A DNA stretch of 22,943 bases, taken from NCBI GenBank assembly GCA_964585325.1, contig CAZPCT010000045.1, forward strand, positions 1 through 22,943, written 5' to 3'. Under the pieces are notes generated by a model. It was not told the origin of the DNA. It worked only from the letters and a program-made list of their open reading frames with translations, and did no database searches. The first letter of the stretch is position 1, and each line of letters opens with the position of its first letter. The translations under genes were made by a program, and so were the position numbers. Positions 13,257-21,034 of this stretch are shown here, piece by piece. The stretch is from CAZPCT01 sp964585325 (GTDB lineage Bacteria > Patescibacteriota > Minisyncoccia > JACQLN01 > CAZPCT01).

Positions 13257-14990
13257 ATGAAAGAAGAGTTACTCCGTATATTATTGGAGAAAAATGCGCT
13301 TGACGCAGATAGTGTTGAAATGTTGCTGGGGAATCTTCCTGATTCGCTGGAGGATTTAGAAAAAGTGCTTTTGTCTCAAAAGCTTGTCTCCCGCAAGGAC
13401 CTTCTTGAGGCCAAAGGGGAGGTCATAGGCGCGTCGTACCGCGATCTTAGGGGGGTGGAACCGTCTCCCGAAGTGCTCCAGTTGGTACCGGAGAGCACGG
13501 CGGCACGGTACCATATGGTGCCCCTTGTAAAAGAGGGCGAGACGGTTGAGGTGGGTATGGTTGACCCGGGGAACGTGCAGGCAAAGGAAGCGCTCAAGTT
13601 CGTGGCGGTACGCGGACACTTTACCCCCAAAGTTTTTTTGATTTCAGAGGAGGACTTTAAAAAAATCTCCCGCCTCTATCGTTCGCTAGGGAAAGAGGTG
13701 TCCCAGGCGCTTACTGAACTTGAGTCTGAACTTAAGGAGGAGGCGGCAAAGAAAGCAAAAAAAGGCGCGGGTGACGAGCTGGACGAGCTGGGTGCAGACG
13801 CTCCCATTACAAAGGTGGTGGCCGTTGTTGTCCGTCACGCCGTGGAGGGGGGCGCGTCCGACATTCATATTGAACCAATGGAGGAGCAGACGCGGGTGCG
13901 TTTCCGGGTGGACGGGGACCTCCACTCGTCCATCTTCCTACCAAGGAAGATACACTCATCTATTGTGGCGCGAATCAAAATACTCTCAAACCTAAAAATT
14001 GACGAGACGCGCGTGCCACAAGACGGACGGTTTGAGACAGTCCTGGACGGCAAAAAAATAGATTTTCGTGTTTCCACACTGCCTACCTCCTACGGGGAGA
14101 AGGTGGTCATGCGTATTCTTGACCCCACGGGAGCGGTGGACAACTTTGAGGAACTGGGTCTTATGGGGCGGAATCTTGAAGTATACCAGCGCGCTATTGA
14201 AGAGCCCTATGGTCTTGTGCTCATCACCGGTCCCACTGGTTCGGGTAAGTCAACGACACTTTATACCACCCTCAACACAATAAACACCGAAGAGATGAAC
14301 ATGACCACACTGGAAGATCCGGTTGAATACTATATCGAGGGAGTTAACCAATCACAGATACGTCCTGAAATAGACTTTTCCTTTGCGTCAGGACTGCGTT
14401 CAATCCTCCGGCAGGACCCAGACATTATTATGGTGGGTGAGATTCGGGACAAAGAGACGGCCACGCTTGCCACGCACGCGGCGCTTACCGGCCATCTTGT
14501 GTTTTCCACGTTGCACACCAACAATGCCATAGGTATTGTGCCCCGCCTTATTAATATGGGCATTGACCCATACCTACTTCCACCCACACTTATGGCCGGA
14601 GTGGCTCAGCGGTTGGTGCGGCGTTTGTGCCAGGACTGCAAAAAGCCGGTTGACCCACCACAAAAGGTGCAGGAGATTATTGCCGAGGTGATGCAGGAAA
14701 TGAAACCGGAGGAGGTGCAGAAGTACGGTATTGAAGAGCCGCACAAGATCTGGAAATCGGAGGGATGCCCCGCCTGCGGGGGTACGGGCACGAAGGGGCG
14801 TGTTGCCATATACGAAGTGTTTGAAATGACACCTGAGTTGGAAGAGATTGTGCTTGAGCGGGTGTCGGACGCAAAGCTTCAGGCCGCACTTGAGGGGCAG
14901 GGCATGATAACGATGAAGCAGGATGGTATAATGAAGGTGCTTAAAGGACTCATCTCTCTTGAAGAGGTGCTCAGGGTCACTGAAGAATAA
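13257..14990 (+). CDS. pilB: Type IV pilus extension ATPase PilB
   Basis: The 577-aa GspE/PilB ATPase has an N-terminal MshEN-like domain (about 1-145), the N2 domain, Walker A GPTGSGKST (325-333), the Asp box LEDPVEY, Walker B DIIMVGEIRD (389-398), the His box with TLHTNNA, and a four-cysteine zinc site (CQDC, CPAC). Family knowledge: it drives pilus extension by powering pilin assembly through PilC. MshEN domains can bind cyclic-di-GMP; whether the binding residues survive was not resolved. It precedes the receiver gene by three bases. Confidence 0.93.
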   Translation: MKEELLRILLEKNALDADSVEMLLGNLPDSLEDLEKVLLSQKLVSRKDLLEAKGEVIGASYRDLRGVEPSPEVLQLVPESTAARYHMVPLVKEGETVEVGMVDPGNVQAKEALKFVAVRGHFTPKVFLISEEDFKKISRLYRSLGKEVSQALTELESELKEEAAKKAKKGAGDELDELGADAPITKVVAVVVRHAVEGGASDIHIEPMEEQTRVRFRVDGDLHSSIFLPRKIHSSIVARIKILSNLKIDETRVPQDGRFETVLDGKKIDFRVSTLPTSYGEKVVMRILDPTGAVDNFEELGLMGRNLEVYQRAIEEPYGLVLITGPTGSGKSTTLYTTLNTINTEEMNMTTLEDPVEYYIEGVNQSQIRPEIDFSFASGLRSILRQDPDIIMVGEIRDKETATLATHAALTGHLVFSTLHTNNAIGIVPRLINMGIDPYLLPPTLMAGVAQRLVRRLCQDCKKPVDPPQKVQEIIAEVMQEMKPEEVQKYGIEEPHKIWKSEGCPACGGTGTKGRVAIYEVFEMTPELEEIVLERVSDAKLQAALEGQGMITMKQDGIMKVLKGLISLEEVLRVTEE

Positions 14991-14993
14991 TGT

Positions 14994-15368
14994 ATGACAC
15001 ATACTCCCACCGTACTCCTGGTAGACAACGATCCCTTTCTGCGGCGCACGTATAGTACGCGCCTGACGCAGGCGGGCTATAGCGTGCTTCTGGCATCTAA
15101 TGTGGTGGAAGGCTCTAAACTTGCGGGTGCGCACCTTCCCAACGTTGTTCTATGTGATGCAGGAGCAGATAATGGAAGGGGGCTGGAACTGGTGCGCGCG
15201 CTTTCTCAAAGCACGAAGACGGCGCACATCCCCGTTCTGTGCCTCTCAAACAACTGGGACGACGCACACAGGACAGCATCTCTTGCGGCAGGGGCTCGCG
15301 CGTACGCCAGAAAAGCGCATCTTACACCCACAGAACTGACGGCGCATGTAGCCAAGCTGCTCGCATAA
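14994..15368 (+). CDS. Stand-alone response-regulator receiver protein
   Basis: The 124-aa protein is a single CheY-like receiver domain with the acidic pocket Asp11/Asp13 (LLVDNDPF), phospho-acceptor Asp55 (VVLCDAG), Ser85 and Lys107, so the phosphorylation chemistry appears intact. There is no output domain. It sits between pilB and pilT in the same operon, three bases after pilB and ten before pilT, suggesting control of the extension/retraction balance as PilG/PilH-type receivers do elsewhere. No histidine kinase is in the window. Confidence 0.88.
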   Translation: MTHTPTVLLVDNDPFLRRTYSTRLTQAGYSVLLASNVVEGSKLAGAHLPNVVLCDAGADNGRGLELVRALSQSTKTAHIPVLCLSNNWDDAHRTASLAAGARAYARKAHLTPTELTAHVAKLLA

Positions 15369-15378
15369 ACACATTCAC

Positions 15379-16458
15379 ATGGAGGGAACGAACAACTTGC
15401 GAAGGGAAATGGAGGAGCTTATTGTCACGGCTGCTGAACAAGGAGCGTCTGATTTGCATATTACTACCGGGCACCATCCCACTGTTCGCGTGGATGGCGT
15501 GCTTGTACCCCTTTCCGACAAACAGCTTGTGGATCCGGAACGCGCCGAAGGGCTGGTGTTTTCTCTGCTAACCGACGAGCATAAACAGCACTTCTTGGAA
15601 AAGAAGGAGTTGGACTTTGGGTTTGGCTACCAAGACAAGATCAGGCTGAGAGCCAATGTATACTATCAAAAAGGATATGTTGCTGCGGCGCTTCGCTTCA
15701 TTCCGTCTGACATCAGGACAGTTGAACAACTGAGCCTCCCGGGCTTGGTGCATGAATTTGCCCGGGCACACCAAGGATTTGTGATTGTTGCCGGACCCAC
15801 GGGACACGGCAAGTCAACCACCTTGGCCGCGCTCATTGACGAAATAAACCATACACGAGCAGACCATGTGGTGACGGTGGAAGACCCTATTGAGTATATC
15901 TTCACACCAGATAAGGCCATTATTGATCAGCGGGAAGTGGGTTTTGACACCTTAAGTTTTAGTAACGCACTCCGCGCAACGTTTAGGCAGGATGCGGATG
16001 TGGTTATGCTTGGGGAAATGCGTGACAGGGAGACCATTTCCACGGCGGTAACCGCGGCAGAGACAGGTCACCTCATTTTTGCCACGCTCCACACCAACTC
16101 AGCGGCGCAGACCATAGACCGCATTATTGATACGTTTCCTTCCGATCAGCAAGACCAGATTCGGGCTCAGCTCGCGGGCTCACTCTTAGGGGTTATTTCT
16201 CAACGTCTCCTGCCGCGGGTAGGCGGCGGGCAGATACCTGCCGTAGAGGTGATGATGGCGACCTACGCTGTGCGGAACCTTATTAGGGAAGGGAAGACGC
16301 ACCAGATAGACCTCATGATAGAAACGGGGGCAGAACAAGGGATGCTTTCACTCAACCGATCACTCGCGGGCCTAGTGCGGGAACAGCAGGTGCGCTTGGA
16401 AGACGCGGAACTGTACTCCCTCAACCCGAAAGACCTTAGGACCATTCTAGGCAGGTGA
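15379..16458 (+). CDS. pilT: Type IV pilus retraction ATPase PilT
   Basis: The 359-aa protein is PilT-like: an N-terminal PAS-like domain with SDLHITTG, Walker A GPTGHGKS (139-146), the Asp box VEDPIEY, Walker B with VVMLGEMRD, and the His box TLHTNSA followed by the PilT-typical RIIDTFP. It lacks the N-terminal MshEN domain and zinc cysteines of PilB. Family knowledge: it powers pilus disassembly and retraction, supporting twitching, attachment and DNA uptake. A 59-base gap follows before pilC. Confidence 0.93.
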   Translation: MEGTNNLRREMEELIVTAAEQGASDLHITTGHHPTVRVDGVLVPLSDKQLVDPERAEGLVFSLLTDEHKQHFLEKKELDFGFGYQDKIRLRANVYYQKGYVAAALRFIPSDIRTVEQLSLPGLVHEFARAHQGFVIVAGPTGHGKSTTLAALIDEINHTRADHVVTVEDPIEYIFTPDKAIIDQREVGFDTLSFSNALRATFRQDADVVMLGEMRDRETISTAVTAAETGHLIFATLHTNSAAQTIDRIIDTFPSDQQDQIRAQLAGSLLGVISQRLLPRVGGGQIPAVEVMMATYAVRNLIREGKTHQIDLMIETGAEQGMLSLNRSLAGLVREQQVRLEDAELYSLNPKDLRTILGR

Positions 16459-16517
16459 TTGATCACAAGATCACGAGAGTACAAACTGATCTAGAGATGT
16501 AATGATGTTCTGACTTT

Positions 16518-17723
16518 ATGAAGTACACCTACGAGGCGCGAACGCCTGACGGAACAATGAAAACAGGTACGGTAGAAGCGCCGTCTCGTGAGGCTGCCCT
16601 CTCCTTATTGCAGGCAGAAAATCTTCTGGCCCTTTCTTTGCAAGAAGACACAGGGGGGATTTCCCTTCATACAGAGATAAAACTTCTTTCAAGGGTTAAG
16701 ACAGAAGAGATCGTCGTCTTTTCGCGTCAATTGGCAGTGCTGTTTGAGGCACAGGTGCCACTACTTTCCGCACTTCATTCCCTTGGTGAACAGACAGACA
16801 ACCCCAAATTCAGGCGCATCATAACGGAGGTAGCAGACAAGGTTGACGCGGGTACACCGCTTTCAGACGCACTTGCCGGCTACCCCAAACTGTTCTCTGA
16901 CTTTTACGTAAGTGTAGTGCGAGCAGGTGAAGCGTCGGGACGACTGCAAGAGGTGCTTGCGTATCTGGCCGACCATGAAGAAAAAAACTACGACCTGAAC
17001 CGCAAAGTGCGTGGTGCCCTCATCTATCCTGTTTTCGTGGTCGGCGCCATTTTGTTGGTGGGCGCCACCATGATGATCTTTGTTGTGCCACAAATAACCA
17101 CCATTTTTGAGGAGACGGGCAATCAGCTCCCATTCATCACGCGGGTGGTTATCGGCATTAGCGATTTTCTTATTGGATTCTGGTGGTTACTCATCCTTCT
17201 CCTTATCGGGGGTGGTTACGGGCTACATAAATACTTCAAGACGCCCAGAGGTCGCAATGTGCGGGACACACTACTGCTCAACATCCCTATTTTTAAGAAC
17301 TTGTTCAGAAAAATGTACCTCGCCCGTTTTTCAGAAAACCTTTCCACGCTTATCAAAGGAGGCATTCCCATCCTGCAATCACTCAACATTACCGCAACTG
17401 TGGTGGGCAACACTGTGTATGAAGCCACGATACGTGAGGCAGCCTCGGTGGTTGAGCGGGGTGGCTCCATGAGCCAGGTTTTGGGAGAAAACAAATACGT
17501 GCCTCGTCTTGTGGTGCAGATGGTGGCGGTGGGTGAGTCAAGCGGACAACTTGACGACATTCTGGAAAAGGTTGCCCATTTTTACCAGCGGGATGTGGAC
17601 GACCTGGTCAACAATCTGGCAGAGATTATCCAACCCGTACTTATTCTTTTATTAGGCGTGGGCGCGGGTATTCTGGTTGCGGCAATTCTCTTGCCAATTT
17701 ACAACTTAAGCTCCAGTTTTTAA
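16518..17723 (+). CDS. pilC: Type IV pilus platform protein PilC
   Basis: The 401-aa protein shows the PilC/GspF plan: a short N-terminal domain (YEARTPDGTMKTGTVEA), then two T2SSF helical repeats each containing FSRQLAVLFEAQVPLLSAL or its counterpart FSENLSTLIKGGIPILQSL, and three membrane helices. Family knowledge: it is the inner-membrane platform on which PilB and PilT act. The start ATG 16518 has no Shine-Dalgarno. It is the last gene before a hairpin terminator at 17735. Confidence 0.93.
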   Translation: MKYTYEARTPDGTMKTGTVEAPSREAALSLLQAENLLALSLQEDTGGISLHTEIKLLSRVKTEEIVVFSRQLAVLFEAQVPLLSALHSLGEQTDNPKFRRIITEVADKVDAGTPLSDALAGYPKLFSDFYVSVVRAGEASGRLQEVLAYLADHEEKNYDLNRKVRGALIYPVFVVGAILLVGATMMIFVVPQITTIFEETGNQLPFITRVVIGISDFLIGFWWLLILLLIGGGYGLHKYFKTPRGRNVRDTLLLNIPIFKNLFRKMYLARFSENLSTLIKGGIPILQSLNITATVVGNTVYEATIREAASVVERGGSMSQVLGENKYVPRLVVQMVAVGESSGQLDDILEKVAHFYQRDVDDLVNNLAEIIQPVLILLLGVGAGILVAAILLPIYNLSSSF

Positions 17724-17734
17724 GGCTTGTGTAA

Positions 17735-17758
17735 AACCTTCGTACAAGAAGGTTGTTT
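17735..17758 (+). terminator. Terminator between pilC and the pilin gene
   Basis: AACCTTC (17735-17741) pairs perfectly with GAAGGTT (17748-17754) around GTACAA, followed by GTTT. The T-run is short, so termination is likely partial. It separates the assembly genes from the separately promoted pilin. Confidence 0.6.
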
Positions 17759-17760
17759 AA

Positions 17761-17769
17761 TGATATAAT
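17761..17769 (+). promoter_or_regulatory. Extended -10 promoter of the major pilin gene
   Basis: TGA-TATAAT is a consensus extended -10 box. It predicts a 20-base AT-rich leader before ATG 17796. No -35 hexamer is recognisable. A consensus box right after a terminator fits strong independent expression of the pilin. Confidence 0.65.
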
Positions 17770-17795
17770 ACGTATAAGATAATTACTTAAAAGAA

Positions 17796-18224
17796 ATGAT
17801 GAGTCTCAACAAAAAAGGCTTTACCTTGGTCGAACTCCTGGTGGTCATCGCTATCATAGGCATCTTGGCCTCTGTGGTACTTGTCTCGCTCAACTCAGCG
17901 CGTACGCGCAGCCGTGACGCACGACGCATAGCGGACATTAACCAATTGCGCACCGCACTGGAGTCCTCATACGAGTCTTCTGCAAATCCAAAAGAATATC
18001 CTGCCAACTTGGCTGCGTTGCAAACAGGCGGCTTCATCTCCCAGGTTCCAAATGATCCGCAGTCGGGAACCGCGTATACCTACGCGCGGTGCAATAACAA
18101 CCAAACGTTCGTACTTGCTGCCACACTGGAAAACAACGTTCAGTCAGGACCGCTTGCTAACGACGTAGATGCCTCAACGTGCAGCACGCCATGTACGGAC
18201 CCTATCTACTGCGTGGTCCCGTAA
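17796..18224 (+). CDS. pilA: Type IV major pilin-like protein
   Basis: The 142-aa prepilin has a short leader ending in Gly8, cleaved before Phe9 (KKG-FTLVELLVVIAIIGIL), with Glu at mature position 5. Family knowledge: PilD cuts and N-methylates this site and the N-terminal helix packs into the pilus core. The globular part contains four cysteines at 99, 129, 133 and 139, the last three clustered near the C-terminus, so one or two disulfides are likely in the exported subunit. ATG 17799 is an alternative start. Its own promoter and flanking hairpins mark it as the major pilin rather than a minor one. Confidence 0.9.
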   Translation: MMSLNKKGFTLVELLVVIAIIGILASVVLVSLNSARTRSRDARRIADINQLRTALESSYESSANPKEYPANLAALQTGGFISQVPNDPQSGTAYTYARCNNNQTFVLAATLENNVQSGPLANDVDASTCSTPCTDPIYCVVP

Positions 18225-18243
18225 CAGCTGCTGGTAGATGACT

Positions 18244-18276
18244 AAGACAAAGGCGCCAAAAGGGCGCTTTTGTCTT
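18244..18276 (+). terminator. Terminator hairpin after the pilin gene
   Basis: A 14-pair stem (18244-18257 with 18263-18276, one G-T wobble) closes on AAAAG. The T-rich 3' arm ends in TTTTGTCTT and its last T is also the first base of the pilD -10 box, so the usual T-tail is replaced by TATAAT. Confidence 0.7.
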
Positions 18277-18281
18277 ATAAT
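18276..18281 (+). promoter_or_regulatory. -10 box of leaderless pilD
   Basis: A consensus TATAAT is separated by GGAAAT (six bases) from ATG 18288, predicting transcription from the A of ATG. It overlaps the end of the pilin terminator stem. This decides the pilD start over an in-frame TTG at 18270. Confidence 0.7.
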
Positions 18282-18287
18282 GGAAAT

Positions 18288-19031
18288 ATGGCATGGCTAG
18301 CATTACTTGTGGGACTTGTGGTGGGAAGCTTTTTAAACGTCGTCATTGTGCGTACGTCGCAAGGGCAGCCGCTTACTGGCCGCTCACAATGCCCACACTG
18401 CCAAAAAAAGCTCGTGTGGTACGAACTCATACCACTCCTGAGCTTTGTCCTACAGCATGGTAGGTGCCGGGGGTGTACCGGTCAAATCGCGTGGAGATAC
18501 CCCGCAATTGAGCTTTTGACTGGGCTTGCGTTTGCGGCAGTCGTGACTGTTTTTGGTCTGACCTTGCATGCTGTTTTCCTGCTCGTGGTGAGTATACTTG
18601 CGGTCCTTATTACTGGCTTTGATATTAAAGACAAAGAGGTGGCGAATGGGTGGGTGTGGGCTTTTGGAGCTGTTGTGATTGTGGGGCTTGCTGTCTTCTG
18701 GCGTGATACAATAGAAGTACGTCTTATTGCGGGCCTTGTGCTCGCCGCGTTTTTCTCCCTTTTGTATATGTTCTCCCGCGGCAAATGGATTGGCGGAGCG
18801 GACGTGAAAATGGCGCCTTTTCTGGGTCTCTGGACAGGTTGGCCGGGCGTGGCAGTGCTCTTCATGCTTGCGTACGCCGCGGGTGCCGCGGTTGGGATTG
18901 TACTTCTTGCTACCGGCAAAGCCTCTGGTAGAACAGAGGTGCCATTCCTGCCATTCCTACTTGTTGCGGGTTTCGTCAGCGTTCTGTGGGGTGGGCGGAT
19001 AGCGGGGTGGTATCTCTCATTTTTTACATGA
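18288..19031 (+). CDS. pilD: Prepilin peptidase / N-methyltransferase PilD
   Basis: From ATG 18288 the protein is 247 aa and starts with the family's typical first helix then SFLNVVIVR. Cys35/38 and Cys60/63 (CPHC, CRGC) form the zinc site of the methyltransferase domain. The aspartyl protease residues are in FDIKDKEV and GGADVKM. Several membrane helices follow. Family knowledge: it cleaves prepilin leaders at G-F and methylates the new N-terminus in the membrane. The stop codon overlaps the next start (ATGA), so it is coupled to the minor pilin genes it serves. Confidence 0.93.
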   Translation: MAWLALLVGLVVGSFLNVVIVRTSQGQPLTGRSQCPHCQKKLVWYELIPLLSFVLQHGRCRGCTGQIAWRYPAIELLTGLAFAAVVTVFGLTLHAVFLLVVSILAVLITGFDIKDKEVANGWVWAFGAVVIVGLAVFWRDTIEVRLIAGLVLAAFFSLLYMFSRGKWIGGADVKMAPFLGLWTGWPGVAVLFMLAYAAGAAVGIVLLATGKASGRTEVPFLPFLLVAGFVSVLWGGRIAGWYLSFFT

Positions 19032-19624
19032 TGAACTTTTTAAAAAGAAACGTGTTGGCCACAAGGAAAAAGGGCTCTGCCAGACCAGGCGCCGCAAAGG
19101 GGTACACCGTTGTTGAATTACTTGTGGTTATTGGGATAGCGACTCTTTTGGGCACTATTTTACTTGCTAATACGCGAACTGGTGGGCGCACCTCAGACAT
19201 TGACCGTGCCGCGCAGGTGCTTGCGCTTGATCTGCGCAAGGCACAGGCGCTTGCGCTTTCCGCGAAAGAGGAGCAGCAGTGTTCGGGGAATACAGTGCCC
19301 TACTACGGCGTGCGAGTGCGGCGTCAGAACAACCAAGTGGGACTGTACGAACTCTTTGCTGACTGTAACCGGAATAACAGGTTTGACGTCAGTGACGTGA
19401 CGCTTTCACAAGAGACGATGCCGAATATTGAGGTGCAGGCCACAATTCCAAATCCCGCCAGTGGCTGGTTGGAGATTGTATATATCCCACCAAACCCCAC
19501 CGTTGCCATCAGGCGTACTGTGGGCACGTACACGGATTTTTCAATAGAACTGCGTCATCTTAACGACCAGGCACTTATCCGTTTTGTTGCGGGGAATGAT
19601 AAGGGGAACCTAGAAACACAATGA
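19028..19624 (+). CDS. Minor pilin, GspH/FimT-like
   Basis: Starting at ATG 19028, which overlaps the pilD stop, the protein is 198 aa. It has an unusually long basic leader of 25 residues before the prepilin site AAKG-YTVVELLVVIG; Tyr replaces Phe at mature position 1 and Glu5 is kept. The rest fits a GspH/FimT-like fold (DRAAQVLALDLRKAQALALS) with two cysteines. Family knowledge: minor pilins prime pilus assembly at the tip. An alternative start at the second ATG, 19031, is equally possible. Confidence 0.85.
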   Translation: MMNFLKRNVLATRKKGSARPGAAKGYTVVELLVVIGIATLLGTILLANTRTGGRTSDIDRAAQVLALDLRKAQALALSAKEEQQCSGNTVPYYGVRVRRQNNQVGLYELFADCNRNNRFDVSDVTLSQETMPNIEVQATIPNPASGWLEIVYIPPNPTVAIRRTVGTYTDFSIELRHLNDQALIRFVAGNDKGNLETQ

Positions 19625-20127
19625 ACAAACGTGCCTTTACGTTATTAGAGACCATTGTGGCCATAGGCCTCATTGTAGGCGGGCTTGTGGGCACGCTCGC
19701 GCTGGTTGCTCAAAGCACCCGGGACGTTCGGGGGGCGGACAACCGCCTCATTGCAGCCCAGCTTGCTCAGGAATCTATTGAGGTGGTGGTTGCTATCCGT
19801 GACACAAACTGGATACAAGGTCATACCGCGAACGCGCTTACGCGCAATATTCGCACCACTCAGCGGGGCATTGTGAACTACAATAGTACCGCCGTACAGC
19901 AGGTAAACCAGAACCAGTTCTGTCTCTTGCGCAACGCGGAAGGCTACTATGTACACGGGACGCCCGCTACCTGCACCACCCTTTTCAGACGTCACCTGGA
20001 GATAGCAGATGGGACCGACAGTGCGGGCACTGTGTACAGAGAGGTGCGGGCAGTCGTAGAGTGGCAGGTGGGAACACGCACAGAAAGCGTGACCACGGTC
20101 CATCATCTTTACAACTGGTATGAATAA
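19621..20127 (+). CDS. Minor pilin, PilV/GspI-like
   Basis: The 168-aa protein has the short leader MNKRA followed by FTLLETIVAIGLIVGG. The residue before the predicted cut is Ala rather than the usual Gly, with Glu5 kept. The following helix and TRDVRGADNRLIAAQLAQE resemble PilV/GspI proteins. It overlaps the previous gene by ATGA and the next by eight bases, so all four minor pilins are one translational unit. Confidence 0.83.
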   Translation: MNKRAFTLLETIVAIGLIVGGLVGTLALVAQSTRDVRGADNRLIAAQLAQESIEVVVAIRDTNWIQGHTANALTRNIRTTQRGIVNYNSTAVQQVNQNQFCLLRNAEGYYVHGTPATCTTLFRRHLEIADGTDSAGTVYREVRAVVEWQVGTRTESVTTVHHLYNWYE

Positions 20128-20605
20128 AAAGGGATTTACATTAGTTGAGGTCATGGTAGCGTCGGGGATATTCGCGCTTATAGTTGTGGTTGTGGCCAGT
20201 ATCTACGTCACGGTCATAAGCTCCCAGCGCCGCACGTTCGCAGTACAGGATGCGCTGGATAGTTCTCGCTTCGCACTTGAGTCCATGGCTCGGTCCATTA
20301 GGCAGAGCAGTGTATCTAGCGCGGGAGGCTCCACATTGGAGCTCACCGGCCACCCCGATAAAGGAAACATAACCTATATCCTAAACAACGGACGGCTGGA
20401 AGAGAATGGCCAGCCCATCACTGCAGATAATGTGGTGGTGGAGACACTTATTTTTAGGCCGCAGGGCACGGGTGCCACAGACGGGGAACAGCCCCGTATC
20501 ACCATTCTTATGGAGGTCCGCTCAAAGAACACAAAAGAGACAGAGCAACACCATGTTCCCATACAGACCACCATCACACCCCGCGGCTTGCAGTTAGAAA
20601 GCTAA
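20120..20605 (+). CDS. Minor pilin, PilW/GspJ-like
   Basis: The 161-aa prepilin has leader MNKKG and mature start FTLVEVMVASGIFALIVV, with Glu5 present. The segment ALDSSRFALESMARSIRQS and the later beta-rich region with EENGQPITADNVVVETL are typical of PilW/GspJ proteins. It begins eight bases inside the previous gene. Confidence 0.85.
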   Translation: MNKKGFTLVEVMVASGIFALIVVVVASIYVTVISSQRRTFAVQDALDSSRFALESMARSIRQSSVSSAGGSTLELTGHPDKGNITYILNNGRLEENGQPITADNVVVETLIFRPQGTGATDGEQPRITILMEVRSKNTKETEQHHVPIQTTITPRGLQLES

Positions 20606-20609
20606 AAAA

Positions 20610-20975
20610 ATGAGAAAAGATACCAGAGGTGTTGCCATTCTTATCACCCTAAGCATCCTGGGCGCCATCATCGCCATAGGCCTTGGTATTGCTATTATTG
20701 TGGCACGGGAGTTGAAAATTTCAGGTCTTCTAGACAGCTCTGTGTCTGCGGTCATGGCGGCAGATACAGGTATTGAGCGTCGTCTCTATGAGATACGTAT
20801 TCTGGGCATCCCACAAAACGAATATGACGATCCCGCAGGCCCTTTTTCTCTTTCAAACGGCGCCACATATGAGATCTGTCCACCCGGAGCAGGGTGTAGT
20901 GCTCAGAACCCTGTGCGCATAATTACCGAAGGATCCATCAACGAAACAACCCGCTCCCTCCAGGTTGAATTCTAA
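20610..20975 (+). CDS. Minor pilin, PilX/GspK-like
   Basis: The 121-aa protein begins MRKDTRG-VAILITLSILGAI; the candidate cleavage is after Gly7. The mature helix has no Glu at position 5 (Ile instead), a trait known for GspK-type tip pilins. AADTGIERRLYE matches the PilX/GspK post-helix segment. It has two cysteines in a CPPGAGC turn. It is short compared with PilX or GspK. It is the last gene of the T4P locus, five bases after the previous one, with a terminator following. Confidence 0.8.
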   Translation: MRKDTRGVAILITLSILGAIIAIGLGIAIIVARELKISGLLDSSVSAVMAADTGIERRLYEIRILGIPQNEYDDPAGPFSLSNGATYEICPPGAGCSAQNPVRIITEGSINETTRSLQVEF

Positions 20976-20985
20976 CGTTGTCGCC

Positions 20986-21017
20986 GTTACCCCGGGCTCT
21001 TTTGGGGGACTTTTTTT
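20986..21017 (+). terminator. Terminator of the minor-pilin operon
   Basis: GTTACCCC (20986-20993) pairs with GGGGGAC (21004-21010), with one bulged A and a G-T pair, over a ten-base loop. Seven T's follow (21011-21017). The ligA -10 element starts three bases later. Confidence 0.75.
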
Positions 21018-21019
21018 GT

Positions 21020-21028
21020 TGCTACACT
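21020..21028 (+). promoter_or_regulatory. Extended -10 box of leaderless ligA
   Basis: TGC-TACACT is a TG-extended -10 box with exactly six bases (ACATCT) before ATG 21035. TTGGGG at 21002-21007 is a weak -35 at short spacing, inside the terminator stem. Confidence 0.65.
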
Positions 21029-21034
21029 ACATCT

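Noticed and set aside
16459..16517. Gap between pilT and pilC with TGATC-ACAA-GATCA palindrome
   Set aside because: The five-pair palindrome has no T-run, and no good -10 box sits at a suitable distance from ATG 16518. I see no supported promoter or terminator here.
18270..18287. TTG start for pilD upstream of ATG 18288
   Set aside because: The region is the terminator arm and -10 box, and prepilin peptidases start directly with the hydrophobic segment encoded from 18288.
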